Assembly (NCBI GenBank): GCA_016708765.1
Contig: JADJFD010000001.1
Location: 496,001 to 560,000, forward strand
DNA length: 64,000 nucleotides
Direction of reading: 5' to 3'
Origin: Chitinophagaceae bacterium
Lineage (GTDB): Bacteria > Bacteroidota > Bacteroidia > Chitinophagales > Chitinophagaceae
Under the pieces are notes generated by a model, which did not search any database, was not told the origin of the DNA, and saw only the letters and a program-made list of their open reading frames with translations. Below, in pieces: positions 1 to 7,889 of this stretch (position 1 is its first letter; each line of letters begins with the position of its first letter). Position numbers and translations under genes: made by a program.

Positions 1-1141
1 AAAAGTAATCTCCGGTTTTCCATTTGCGGAGCAGCAAAGGGAATTTTATTTCTCTGGCATCAAGAGTTGCAATACCACTGGAAGTTGATGGTTTATTATT
101 TGATATTGTTTCAATGCTAAGATTTCCTAATGAAAAACTTACTTGTTTATCGTTTTCTTCAATAATGATATTTACAGATTCAGTTGCAACAACCGGACTA
201 ATAATAAACCAAAGCCTGTGTTTAATAATACTAAACTGATTATCTGGCGAAGTAATATATTTTCCCGAATCGCTATCTGTCAGTTTAATTAATTCCTCTA
301 CTTGCTTTTCCTGAAAATTAAAAGGATGAATTATTTCATAAATCAATGCCTTGTTATTGTAGGACATTAATTTATTGACAGGAATATAAAACTCATTGCC
401 CTTTTGCTTACATATCTTTTTCTTTAATTCACTTACGGAAAGTTGATAGAGTTTTTCGATTTCTTTAAACCGGTTAATGTTATCCAGCAGATTATCTTTT
501 ACCTGCGGATAAATTTTGCTAATTGCAGGAATAATTTCATTGCGAAAATAATTCCTGGTGTATTTAGACGATTGATTCGAAGAGTCTTCAACAAATTCAA
601 GATTATTCTCCCTAGCATAGGCCAATAACTCCTCTTTCGAAATTTCAAGTAATGGTCTTTTTATATATCCGTTCTTACCAGGAATTCCAGTTAACCCATG
701 AAGCCCTGTTCCTCTAAAAAAATTCATGGCAATTGTTTCTGCATTATCATCTGAATGATGTGCCGTCAGGAGATGGTTAATTGGTTGATTAGTTGATTGG
801 TTAATTAGGTCTTCAAACCATTCATACCTCAAATTTCTTGCAGCTTCCTGAGTCGAAAGTTTATTTTCTGTAGCATATTTTTCAGTTTCAAACTTCTTCA
901 CTAATACCTTAACTCCATATTTATTACCTAGGTTTTTTACAAACTGTTCATCTCTTTCACTCTCGGCTCCTCTTAATTGAAAATTACAATGTGCAATTGT
1001 AAAATCGAACTTAGCTTGTTTGCATAGCTCACACAAAACAACAGAATCAACACCGCCACTTACCGCAATAAGCAACTTATCTTTTGATGAGAAAAGATTT
1101 AGAAGTTTAATCGTACTTTGAAATGATAATAGTAAATTCAT
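1..1141 (-). CDS. tilS: tRNA(Ile)-lysidine synthase TilS, 3' end beyond the window
   Basis: TilS attaches lysidine to C34 of the CAU-anticodon tRNA-Ile, so that it reads AUA codons; it acts in the cytoplasm with ATP. The minus-strand frame is open from an ATG at 1141 to the window edge (380 codons). The N-terminal PP-loop ATPase motif SGGVDS lies at residues 28-33, followed by AHCNFQLRGAESERDE and, near residue 128, AHHSDDNAET, all typical of TilS. The last visible residues, RKWKTGDYF, match the start of the C-terminal TilS domain, so about 50-60 residues are missing at the edge. The frame is uninterrupted in the visible part. The TPR gene lies upstream on the same strand, 81 bp away, so the two may be cotranscribed. 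The family call is secure. Confidence 0.5.
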   Translation of the reverse strand, partial: MNLLLSFQSTIKLLNLFSSKDKLLIAVSGGVDSVVLCELCKQAKFDFTIAHCNFQLRGAESERDEQFVKNLGNKYGVKVLVKKFETEKYATENKLSTQEAARNLRYEWFEDLINQSTNQPINHLLTAHHSDDNAETIAMNFFRGTGLHGLTGIPGKNGYIKRPLLEISKEELLAYARENNLEFVEDSSNQSSKYTRNYFRNEIIPAISKIYPQVKDNLLDNINRFKEIEKLYQLSVSELKKKICKQKGNEFYIPVNKLMSYNNKALIYEIIHPFNFQEKQVEELIKLTDSDSGKYITSPDNQFSIIKHRLWFIISPVVATESVNIIIEENDKQVSFSLGNLSIETISNNKPSTSSGIATLDAREIKFPLLLRKWKTGDYF

Positions 1142-1222
1142 CTGATTTTTTAAGTTCAATTCTCAACAACAAAGGGAATATTATTCCTAAGTTCCCATTT
1201 AGGGGACTGGGGTTAACAGGTT

Positions 1223-1534
1223 CTAAAAAATTAATTCCTCATAAGCACCTCTCAGTTCTCCAAAAGCATGATTATCTCCAGCTTTTTTTGACTCTTGCAT
1301 CCCTTTCTCGTACATAGCAATTGCTTCATCTGTTTGCTCCATTCGTTCCAGCAATTTAGCCAAATGATAATAGCTGCCAACATATCCCGGTTCTCTGTTT
1401 AATATTTCTTCAAATAAACGCCTTGCATCTTCATCATTTCCTTTTTTAATATACTCCAATGCCAGAGCATGTTGCAAAAAACTATCTGTCGGATTAGCTT
1501 GTAAAAACTCCTTCAACTTTTCTATCCTTTCCAT
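1223..1534 (-). CDS. small tetratricopeptide-repeat protein
   Basis: A 103-residue all-helical protein with no signal peptide. Residues 16-85 fit about two TPR units, with typical pattern residues (ALALEYIKKGNDEDARRLFEEIL, then YYHLAKLLERMEQTDEAIAMYEKGM, quoted here only as helix pairs A and B). TPRs usually serve as protein-protein docking surfaces; the partner is unknown. Small cytosolic TPR proteins of this length are common in Bacteroidota. It is divergent from etfB across a 104-bp gap and lies upstream of tilS on the same strand. Nothing here identifies a specific function. Confidence 0.5.
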   Translation of the reverse strand: MERIEKLKEFLQANPTDSFLQHALALEYIKKGNDEDARRLFEEILNREPGYVGSYYHLAKLLERMEQTDEAIAMYEKGMQESKKAGDNHAFGELRGAYEELIF

Positions 1535-1559
1535 GTTTATAATTAAAGTATAACCTGAT

Positions 1560-1590
1560 TTGCCAATTTACTTTTCTGCACTTATCTTTG
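1560..1590 (+). promoter_or_regulatory. Bacteroidota-type promoter for etfBA
   Basis: TTG at 1560-1562 is followed after 20 nt by TATCTTTG at 1583-1590. This matches the known Bacteroidota sigma-ABfr consensus (TTG, 19-21 nt, TAnnTTTG). The etfB ATG lies 48 nt downstream of the -7 box, giving a short leader. Confidence 0.5.
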
Positions 1591-1638
1591 CTTAGTTGCA
1601 TAAACAACTATCTATCTGACGAACCTAAAAAATAATCA

Positions 1639-2382
1639 ATGAAGATCTTAGTTTGTATCAGTAAAACGCCGGACACAACGGCAAAAATAGCTTTCACCGA
1701 TAACAACACGAAATTTGATGAAAGCGGTGTGCAGTGGATCATCAATCCTTACGATGAGTGGTATGCCCTTGTAAGAGCTATCGAATTAAAAGAAGCAGAT
1801 GCTTCCACTGTTATTCATTTAGTAACTGTTGCCGGTGCAGATGCTGACCCAATTATCCGCAAAGCCCTTGCACTTGGTGGCGATGAAGCTATCCGAGTAA
1901 ATGCTAATAGCCATGATAGTTTTTATATCGCTTCGCAAATTGCAGACGTTGCAAAACAAGGCGGCTACGATTTAGTATTAACTGGAAAAGAAACCATCGA
2001 TTATAAGGGTTCTTCCATCGGTGGAATGGTTGCCGAGTTATTAGATCAGCCATTTATTTCATTAGCAGCAAAACTTGAATTAGCTGGCACAAAAGCAACG
2101 CTTACTAGAGAAATTGAAGGTGGCGAAGAAATATGCGAAGCCGAACTTCCATTGGTAGTAAGTGCACAAAAAGGAATGGCCGAAGCAAGAATACCAAACA
2201 TGAGAGGTATTATGGCAGCCAGAACAAAACCATTAAAAGTAGTAGAACCAGTTGCAGCAGATTCATTAACAACCGTTTCAGGATTCGATTTACCACCAGC
2301 AAAAGCAGGCGTTACATTAGTTGATCCTGAAAATGTAGATGAACTAGTTCGTTTCCTGCACGAAGAAGCAAAAGCGATATAA
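1639..2382 (+). CDS. etfB: electron transfer flavoprotein subunit beta
   Basis: The beta subunit of the soluble FAD/AMP-binding electron transfer flavoprotein. ETF takes electrons from acyl-CoA and related dehydrogenases and passes them to the ETF:quinone oxidoreductase. The 247 residues match the family length. The start MKILVCISKTPDT, and the sequence LVLTGKETIDYKGSSIG near residue 113, which corresponds to the AMP-binding and docking region, are characteristic. It is followed by etfA after 111 bp on the same strand and has a good promoter upstream. In this family the pair usually serves fatty acid or amino acid beta-oxidation. Identification is secure. Confidence 0.5.
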   Translation: MKILVCISKTPDTTAKIAFTDNNTKFDESGVQWIINPYDEWYALVRAIELKEADASTVIHLVTVAGADADPIIRKALALGGDEAIRVNANSHDSFYIASQIADVAKQGGYDLVLTGKETIDYKGSSIGGMVAELLDQPFISLAAKLELAGTKATLTREIEGGEEICEAELPLVVSAQKGMAEARIPNMRGIMAARTKPLKVVEPVAADSLTTVSGFDLPPAKAGVTLVDPENVDELVRFLHEEAKAI

Positions 2383-2493
2383 ATAGACAGTTTTGTTTGC
2401 CCCGCTTCAGTACTACTATCCTCGTCTGTTGCGTCGCACTCTTCAACTTTCTGTTCTTTATTCAACAAATACAAATAACTCTAAATTTATAAT

Positions 2494-3459
2494 ATGTCTG
2501 TTTTAATATTTATAGATGCTGCTGAAGGCCAGGTTAAAAAATCTTCACTTGAAGCATTGACATACGGTGCAAAAATTTCCGAGCAATTAGGTGTTGCAGC
2601 CGAAGGTGTTGTGCTTGGAAATGTAACAGAAGACCTCGCCGCACTTGGTAAATATGGTGTAAAGAAAATTCACCAGGTTTCTAATGATGCGTTGAAAAAT
2701 TTGGATGCACAGGTTTATGCAAATGTAATTGCACAGGTTGCCCAAGCTTCCGGCGCAACTGTTATTGTATTCTCCAATAGTATGGATGGAAAAGCAATAG
2801 CTCCTCGCCTGTCTGCAAGAATGAAAGCAGGGTTAGTTGCTGGTGCTGTTGCCTTGCCAGATACAAGCAATGGCTTTACGGTTAAGAAAAGTGTTTTCTC
2901 CGGTAAAGCATTTGCAAATATTTCTGTAGCAACTCCTGTAAAGATTATTTCCTTAAGTCCTAATGCATATAAAACCGTAGCAGGTGAAGGCACTGCAGAA
3001 GTTGTAGCTTTTTCTGCAACGGTAGATACACCAAAAGTAAAAGTAACCAGCGTAAACAAAGCAAGTGGCGAAGTTTCTTTAACAGAAGCTGAAATAGTTG
3101 TAAGTGCTGGCCGTGGATTAAAAGGTCCTGAAAACTGGGGTATGGTAGAAGAATTGGCAAAACTATTACATGCTGCCACTGCTTGTAGCCGCCCTGTTGC
3201 AGATGCAGATTGGCGTCCGCATAATGAACATGTGGGACAAACCGGGTTCGCTATTGCTCCGAACTTATATATTGCTATCGGTATTTCTGGTGCTATTCAA
3301 CATCTGGCTGGTGTAAACCGAAGTAAAGTAATTGTAGTTATCAATAAAGATTCAGAAGCTCCATTCTTTAAAGCAGCTGATTACGGAATAGTTGGAGATG
3401 CTTTTGAAGTAGTTCCAAAGCTTATCGAATCAATAAAAAAATTGAAAGGAGTAGCATAA
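2494..3459 (+). CDS. etfA: electron transfer flavoprotein subunit alpha
   Basis: The alpha subunit of ETF, 321 residues, which carries most of the FAD site. The C-terminal FAD domain is visible: SAGRGLKGPENW near residue 203, SRPVADADW near 230, GQTG near 248 and IAIGISGAIQHLAG near 258, followed by VIVVINKD. The N-terminal domain (1-190) packs against EtfB. It forms a two-gene operon with etfB, ending at a strong terminator 25 bp downstream. Length and motifs are complete and the call is secure. Confidence 0.5.
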   Translation: MSVLIFIDAAEGQVKKSSLEALTYGAKISEQLGVAAEGVVLGNVTEDLAALGKYGVKKIHQVSNDALKNLDAQVYANVIAQVAQASGATVIVFSNSMDGKAIAPRLSARMKAGLVAGAVALPDTSNGFTVKKSVFSGKAFANISVATPVKIISLSPNAYKTVAGEGTAEVVAFSATVDTPKVKVTSVNKASGEVSLTEAEIVVSAGRGLKGPENWGMVEELAKLLHAATACSRPVADADWRPHNEHVGQTGFAIAPNLYIAIGISGAIQHLAGVNRSKVIVVINKDSEAPFFKAADYGIVGDAFEVVPKLIESIKKLKGVA

Positions 3460-3483
3460 ATAATTATATAATTATCTTATACA

Positions 3484-3513
3484 AACCACAAACTATTGCG
3501 TTTGTGGTTTTTT
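3484..3513 (+). terminator. Rho-independent terminator of etfBA
   Basis: A perfect 10-bp stem (3484-3493 with 3500-3509), a 6-nt loop and a following T-run, 25 bp after the etfA stop. Confidence 0.5.
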
Positions 3514-3549
3514 ATTGCCAACTTGTGCAAGTTTTAAACCCAGATATCT

Positions 3550-4248
3550 ATGAAAAATGTATTGATTCTTTTATTTGCATTCATGACTATGAATGCAACC
3601 AATGCACAAAGCAAAAAGCAGAAAGCCAAAGAAAAAGCAAAGACTGCAATTTCCAGCGATTACACTTCTGAAGATACTTTTCCAGATACACTGACAAAAT
3701 TTAACGGTATCATTAAATATAGAATGACCTCTGATGATCCTTCTGAAAAAGATTCGATGTTTATCATTTTTGGAGAGAACCAGATACGCTTCAACATGTT
3801 TATGCCAGGCTATAAGGAAAACGAAGTTTTTGAAAACAGTATGATTGCAGATTTTAAAGACAGTGTATTTTATATTTTGGATGTACGTAAAAAAACATAC
3901 AGTATCGAAAAGTTGGGCAGCAGAAACCCCGGAATTGAATTTGCATTGTCAAACTTTAAAAAGACAGGACAGATTCTACAAATTCCTTGTAAAGAATATA
4001 GTGGTGAGATGAAAACCAAAGAAGGTGATATTTACCAAGTGAGCACATTAGTAAGTAACAAGCATTCCTATAAGAATGTAAGGGATTATAGCTTTATGAA
4101 TATTCAACCGGCTGTAATGGGCTATAAAATTGTGCTGGCCTACAAATCTAAATCAGTAAATAACGAAAACACTATGGTTATGGCCTATAAGATTGAACCA
4201 GGTGAAACTAGTAGCTATTTTGATCTCAGCCAATACAAACAGAAGTGA
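3550..4248 (+). CDS. secreted DUF4412-like protein
   Basis: A 232-residue protein with a clear N-terminal signal peptide (MKNVLILLFAFMTMNATNAQ, cleavage probably after Ala-Gln), so it is exported to the periplasm. After a lysine-rich linker (residues 22-35) the body is beta-rich. It contains an FNGIIKYRMTSD start and repeated Met/Tyr strands resembling the DUF4412 family (outer-membrane lipoprotein-sorting-like fold). No enzyme motif is visible. It sits alone between the etfA terminator and the BFN gene, with no strong promoter seen. The family assignment is from general resemblance only. Confidence 0.5.
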   Translation: MKNVLILLFAFMTMNATNAQSKKQKAKEKAKTAISSDYTSEDTFPDTLTKFNGIIKYRMTSDDPSEKDSMFIIFGENQIRFNMFMPGYKENEVFENSMIADFKDSVFYILDVRKKTYSIEKLGSRNPGIEFALSNFKKTGQILQIPCKEYSGEMKTKEGDIYQVSTLVSNKHSYKNVRDYSFMNIQPAVMGYKIVLAYKSKSVNNENTMVMAYKIEPGETSSYFDLSQYKQK

Positions 4249-4371
4249 TAAGCCGCTGAATTATTAGTCATTTTCGCCGAATTTCTCATTAATTTTTCTA
4301 CATTTTTTTAGTTATTTTATACTGCTAAAAGTTTAATCCATTGAAACTTATGGTGTAAATTCGTGGCTTCT

Positions 4372-4980
4372 ATGAAGAAGATTGAACTGGAAATAGTGGC
4401 TTTATCGCATAGCATTACGCAAACTCATTCCTACGCTGTAGTACTGGGCGAAGTAAACGGACTGAGAAGATTACCTATTGTAATCGGTGGTTTCGAAGCG
4501 CAGGCAATAGCTGTTGCCTTGGAGAAAATGCAGCCAAGCCGTCCACTTACCCATGACTTGATGAAAAATTTCATGAATGCATTCGCCATTGATCTACATG
4601 AAATAAATATCTGTGATTTACAGGAGGGCATTTTCTACTCCAAATTGGTTTGCTCAACAGAAAATGACACGGTTGAAATTGATTCCAGAACTTCTGATGC
4701 TATTGCATTAGCCGTACGTTTCGGCTGTCCAATTTATACTTATGAGAATATTTTGGAAAGTGCAGGCATATTGATGGAGGACACTGAAACTAAGGGGAAA
4801 AAGAAAAAAACTAAAAAAGAAGTATTAGTGGAAGATGAAAGGCCAGCCGGCAACGAGGATTTAAAAACAATGACCATAGAAGAATTGAACAATATTCTAA
4901 ATGAAGTACTGGACAGTGAAGATTATATCCGTGCCATTGCCATCCGGGATGAAATAAACAGCAGGAACAAGAAAAAATAG
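4372..4980 (+). CDS. bifunctional nuclease (DUF151) domain protein with C-terminal UVR motif
   Basis: Residues 1-130 form a bifunctional nuclease (BFN/DUF151) domain, with LPIVIGGFEAQAIA near 30, RPLTHDLM near 54 and SRTSDAIALAVRFGCPIYT near 105. A basic linker (GKKKKTKK) follows, then a UVR-type helical hairpin (ELNNILNEVLDSEDYIRAIAIRDEI) near residues 170-200, the motif by which UvrB and UvrC interact. Homologues are widespread in Bacteroidota; plant BFN has RNase and DNase activity, but the bacterial role is unproven. I start it at ATG 4372 rather than the in-frame GTG at 4363, because MKKIELEI is the family start. It is followed closely by ispE (35 bp). Confidence 0.5.
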   Translation: MKKIELEIVALSHSITQTHSYAVVLGEVNGLRRLPIVIGGFEAQAIAVALEKMQPSRPLTHDLMKNFMNAFAIDLHEINICDLQEGIFYSKLVCSTENDTVEIDSRTSDAIALAVRFGCPIYTYENILESAGILMEDTETKGKKKKTKKEVLVEDERPAGNEDLKTMTIEELNNILNEVLDSEDYIRAIAIRDEINSRNKKK

Positions 4981-5015
4981 ATATATCTTTTTCAGTTCAT
5001 CGCCAGCCTTTACCA

Positions 5016-5843
5016 ATGATTCTCTTCCCAAACTGTAAAATAAATCTTGGCCTCCATATACTTCGCAAAAGAAGTGATGGGTTTCATGATATCGAAACTT
5101 TTTTTTATCCTTTTCCTTTAGCAGATGCAGTAGAAATTATTCCTTCAAGTAAAGATGGCGACTTATCTATTCATCTTACAACAAGTGGTATTCCTGTTGC
5201 AGGAAATAGTGAATCTAACTTATGTGTAAAGGCTTATAACTTACTAAAGAGGAACTACCCGCAACTTCTATCCGTTTCAATTCATTTACATAAAGTAATT
5301 CCATCTGGAGCAGGACTTGGCGGCGGCAGTTCGAATGCAGCCTTTACAATAAAAGCACTGAACGAAATCGGACAACTAAATCTATCGAAAGAAAGGATGG
5401 CGGAATATGCATTAAAACTGGGAAGTGATTGTCCATTTTTTCTTATCAACAAACCATGTTTTGCTACTGGTCAAGGCGAGCAATTGGAAGAATACCCGAT
5501 TGATCTTTCTGAATTTAATATCATGATAGTTAATCCTGGCATTCATGTAGATACAGGCAAAGCATTTGCAGATATTATTCCTGCAATTCCTTCAACATCA
5601 TTAAAGGAAATAATTAGTCAACCAATTGCGAATTGGAAAAATCAGTTGACGAATGATTTTGAAAGCTCAGTCTTTGAAACGTATAAAGAGATTGCTGAAA
5701 TAAAGACAGCACTATACAATCTTGGAGCCATCTATGCATCTATGAGTGGCAGCGGCAGCACTGTTTATGGTATTTTTGAAAAGGATAAAACAATTGCTCA
5801 CTCCTTCCCTGCTCATTATTTTATTAAAACATCAATCGGCTAA
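5016..5843 (+). CDS. ispE: 4-diphosphocytidyl-2-C-methyl-D-erythritol kinase IspE
   Basis: IspE is the GHMP kinase that phosphorylates CDP-methylerythritol in the non-mevalonate (MEP) isoprenoid pathway in the cytoplasm. The 275 residues match the family. The start MILFPNCKINLGLHILRKR carries the conserved KINLGL substrate-binding element; the GHMP ATP loop PSGAGLGGGSSNAA is at about residues 97-110, and the C-terminal MSGSGSTVYGIF is the third GHMP motif. It lies 35 bp after the BFN gene and probably shares its transcript. The last 12 bp overlap the convergent VOC gene. Identification is secure. Confidence 0.5.
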   Translation: MILFPNCKINLGLHILRKRSDGFHDIETFFYPFPLADAVEIIPSSKDGDLSIHLTTSGIPVAGNSESNLCVKAYNLLKRNYPQLLSVSIHLHKVIPSGAGLGGGSSNAAFTIKALNEIGQLNLSKERMAEYALKLGSDCPFFLINKPCFATGQGEQLEEYPIDLSEFNIMIVNPGIHVDTGKAFADIIPAIPSTSLKEIISQPIANWKNQLTNDFESSVFETYKEIAEIKTALYNLGAIYASMSGSGSTVYGIFEKDKTIAHSFPAHYFIKTSIG

Positions 5844-6317
5844 AAGCAATAGTTCATCAAAATCAAGCCGCTCAGTTACCATTTGTAAATTCCCATTTGC
5901 ATCCACTGGCCATTGCTCTTTTGGTTTATCCCAATACAGCTCTACTCCATTTTTATCAGGGTCGTCTAAATAAAGTGCTTCGGAAACTCCATGATCTGCT
6001 GCGCCTGTTAGCGGATAATCAGCTTCCATTAATCGTTTAAGAATTATTGCAAGATCTTTCCTTGTTGGATATAAAATAGCCGTGTGAAATAAGCCCGGTG
6101 CTTTTACCGGCGCAGGCTCTGCATTCTTACTATGCCATGTATTTAGACCAATATGATGATGATAACCACCTGCGGAAATGAATGCAGCACTATCACCAAA
6201 ATATTGCTGTACTTCAAATCCAAGCAGATCCCGATAAAAAACTAACGACCTTTCAAGATCACTTACTTTTAAATGTACATGACCAATCCTCGTTTCAGCA
6301 GGTACTTTATATGACAT
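5832..6317 (-). CDS. VOC-superfamily protein (glyoxalase / extradiol dioxygenase type)
   Basis: A 161-residue cytosolic protein with a vicinal-oxygen-chelate fold. The first half contains IGHVHLKVSDLERSLVFYRD (candidate metal ligand His in HVHLKV), the middle contains GLFHTAILYPTRKDLA (second His), and the end contains DPDKNGVELYWDKP (Glu ligand). The DPDKNGVELYWD signature with LF(H)TA is closest to small catechol-2,3-dioxygenase-like VOC proteins; the substrate cannot be read from sequence. It overlaps the end of ispE by 12 bp tail to tail and is divergent from rocD. The fold is confident, the specific enzyme is not. Confidence 0.5.
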   Translation of the reverse strand: MSYKVPAETRIGHVHLKVSDLERSLVFYRDLLGFEVQQYFGDSAAFISAGGYHHHIGLNTWHSKNAEPAPVKAPGLFHTAILYPTRKDLAIILKRLMEADYPLTGAADHGVSEALYLDDPDKNGVELYWDKPKEQWPVDANGNLQMVTERLDFDELLLLAD

Positions 6318-6490
6318 TATAATAATTTTGACAACAATTTACTTCATTTCGATTATTTTCCTCCCAACCTTGGCAGGAATAAACGTCTCAATTTTATTTT
6401 GTACCTTGCACCCATCAAACAACAATCAAAAATATCATTCCTCCGGCAGAATCTTGATCTGCTCAATCATCGATGATTGTCCATTGTTGC

Positions 6491-6517
6491 CCGGTAAATT
6501 AATTACCGGTTATTTTT
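6491..6517 (+). promoter_or_regulatory. inverted repeat with T-rich tail in the rocD upstream region
   Basis: A perfect 7-bp inverted repeat (CCGGTAA at 6491-6497, TTACCGG at 6503-6509, 5-nt loop) is followed by TTATTTTT, 28 bp before the rocD ATG. It could be a leader attenuator or terminator, or a regulator site. The 227-bp gap between the VOC gene and rocD holds no other clear feature. Confidence 0.5.
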
Positions 6518-6544
6518 CTCATTTATCTCACTCACATACTTATT

Positions 6545-7780
6545 ATGCAAACAACAATTGATATGACATCAACTACACAATATTATACTGACCTTGAAGA
6601 TCAATACGGGGCACATAATTATCATCCACTGCCGGTAGTTTTAAAAAAAGGTAAAGGAGTTCATGTATGGGATGTGGATGGCAAGCAGTATTATGATTTT
6701 TTAAGCGGCTACTCTGCATTAAATCAAGGGCATTGTCACCCAAAACTGGTGGAAGCTATTACTGAACAAGCACAACAATTGACATTGACCAGCCGTGCCT
6801 TTCAAAGTGATCAGTTAGGTGAATATGCAAAATACATCACTGAATATTTTGGATACGATAAAGTGTTGCCAATGAATACGGGTGCGGAAGCAGTGGAAAC
6901 AGCTATCAAGCTTTGCCGCAAATGGGCTTACGAAATAAAAGGTATTGAAGAGAATAAAGCTGTTATAATTGTCTGTGATGGTAATTTTCATGGACGAACC
7001 ACAACCATCATTTCTTTTAGCAGCGATCCGGCTGCAAAGAAAAACTTTGGTGCTTTTACTCCGGGGTTTGTTTCAATTCCATACAATGATACCAATGCAT
7101 TGGCTGAAGCATTAGCAGATAAAAATGCTGCTGGTTTTTTAATAGAACCAATACAAGGTGAAGCTGGAGTACTGATACCGGATGAAGGTTATTTAGCTAA
7201 AGCAAAACAACTTTGCGAAGAGGCCAATGTGTTATTCATTGGTGATGAAATACAAACAGGCTTGGCAAGAACTGGTAAGATGCTGGCTTGTGATTATGAA
7301 AATGTGCGGCCAGACATTCTGATACTTGGCAAAGCCTTAAGTGGCGGCATGTTGCCGGTGAGTGCAGTATTAGCAGATGATGAAATCATGTTGACCATAA
7401 AACCGGGAGAACATGGCTCTACGTATGGTGGTAATCCATTGGCATGCAAAATAGCTATGGTGTCATTACAAATTCTAAAAGATGAGAACCTGGCTGAAAA
7501 CGCAGCCACACTTGGCGAAGTATTAAGAACAGAACTTGCAGCACTACAATCAAAACACATTTCACTAATAAGAGGTAAAGGATTGCTAAATGCTATTATT
7601 ATTAAACACTCTAATCCAAATGCAGCCTGGGACTTGTGTATGCAGATGAAAGAAAATGGATTACTTGCAAAACCAACACATGGCGACAAGATCCGTTTTG
7701 CACCTCCATTGGTTATAACTAAAAAGCAGATTGTTGAGTGTGTGGAGATAATTGGTGAAAGCCTTTCAGTTCTTGATTAA
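6545..7780 (+). CDS. rocD: ornithine--oxo-acid aminotransferase
   Basis: A class III PLP-dependent transaminase that moves the delta-amino group of ornithine to 2-oxoglutarate, giving glutamate semialdehyde, and so links arginine catabolism to proline and glutamate. The 411 residues fit the family. Visible motifs are the N-terminal GAHNYHPLPVVLKKGKG characteristic of OAT, MNTGAEAVETAIKLCR near 118, GDEIQTGLARTG near 232 (cofactor Asp) and ILGKALSGGMLPVSA near 260, with the Schiff-base Lys at about 262. The ATG at 6545 gives a six-residue extension before a second ATG at 6563; either could be used. It ends at a strong terminator. Specificity for ornithine rather than acetylornithine rests on overall similarity. 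Confidence 0.5.
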   Translation: MQTTIDMTSTTQYYTDLEDQYGAHNYHPLPVVLKKGKGVHVWDVDGKQYYDFLSGYSALNQGHCHPKLVEAITEQAQQLTLTSRAFQSDQLGEYAKYITEYFGYDKVLPMNTGAEAVETAIKLCRKWAYEIKGIEENKAVIIVCDGNFHGRTTTIISFSSDPAAKKNFGAFTPGFVSIPYNDTNALAEALADKNAAGFLIEPIQGEAGVLIPDEGYLAKAKQLCEEANVLFIGDEIQTGLARTGKMLACDYENVRPDILILGKALSGGMLPVSAVLADDEIMLTIKPGEHGSTYGGNPLACKIAMVSLQILKDENLAENAATLGEVLRTELAALQSKHISLIRGKGLLNAIIIKHSNPNAAWDLCMQMKENGLLAKPTHGDKIRFAPPLVITKKQIVECVEIIGESLSVLD

Positions 7781-7809
7781 TTTATATTATTTTATTTAAG
7801 TCAATAAAA

Positions 7810-7854
7810 AAATCCGTTCCTTTCCTTTGATAAACTCAGGATTGGAACGGATTT
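7810..7854. terminator. bidirectional terminator between rocD and the T9SS cargo gene
   Basis: An 11-bp perfect stem (7810-7820 with 7844-7854) and a smaller inner TCCT/AGGA pairing. An A-run precedes it and T-rich sequence follows, so it can end both convergent transcripts. Confidence 0.5.
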
Positions 7855-7889
7855 ATATATCTTGGTTTTTCCGTATTTACAATTTGATT

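Noticed and set aside
2383..2493. Candidate dispersed repeat between etfB and etfA (CGTCTGTTGCGTCGC)
   Set aside because: Only weak similarity to a stretch near 45090; not enough copies seen.
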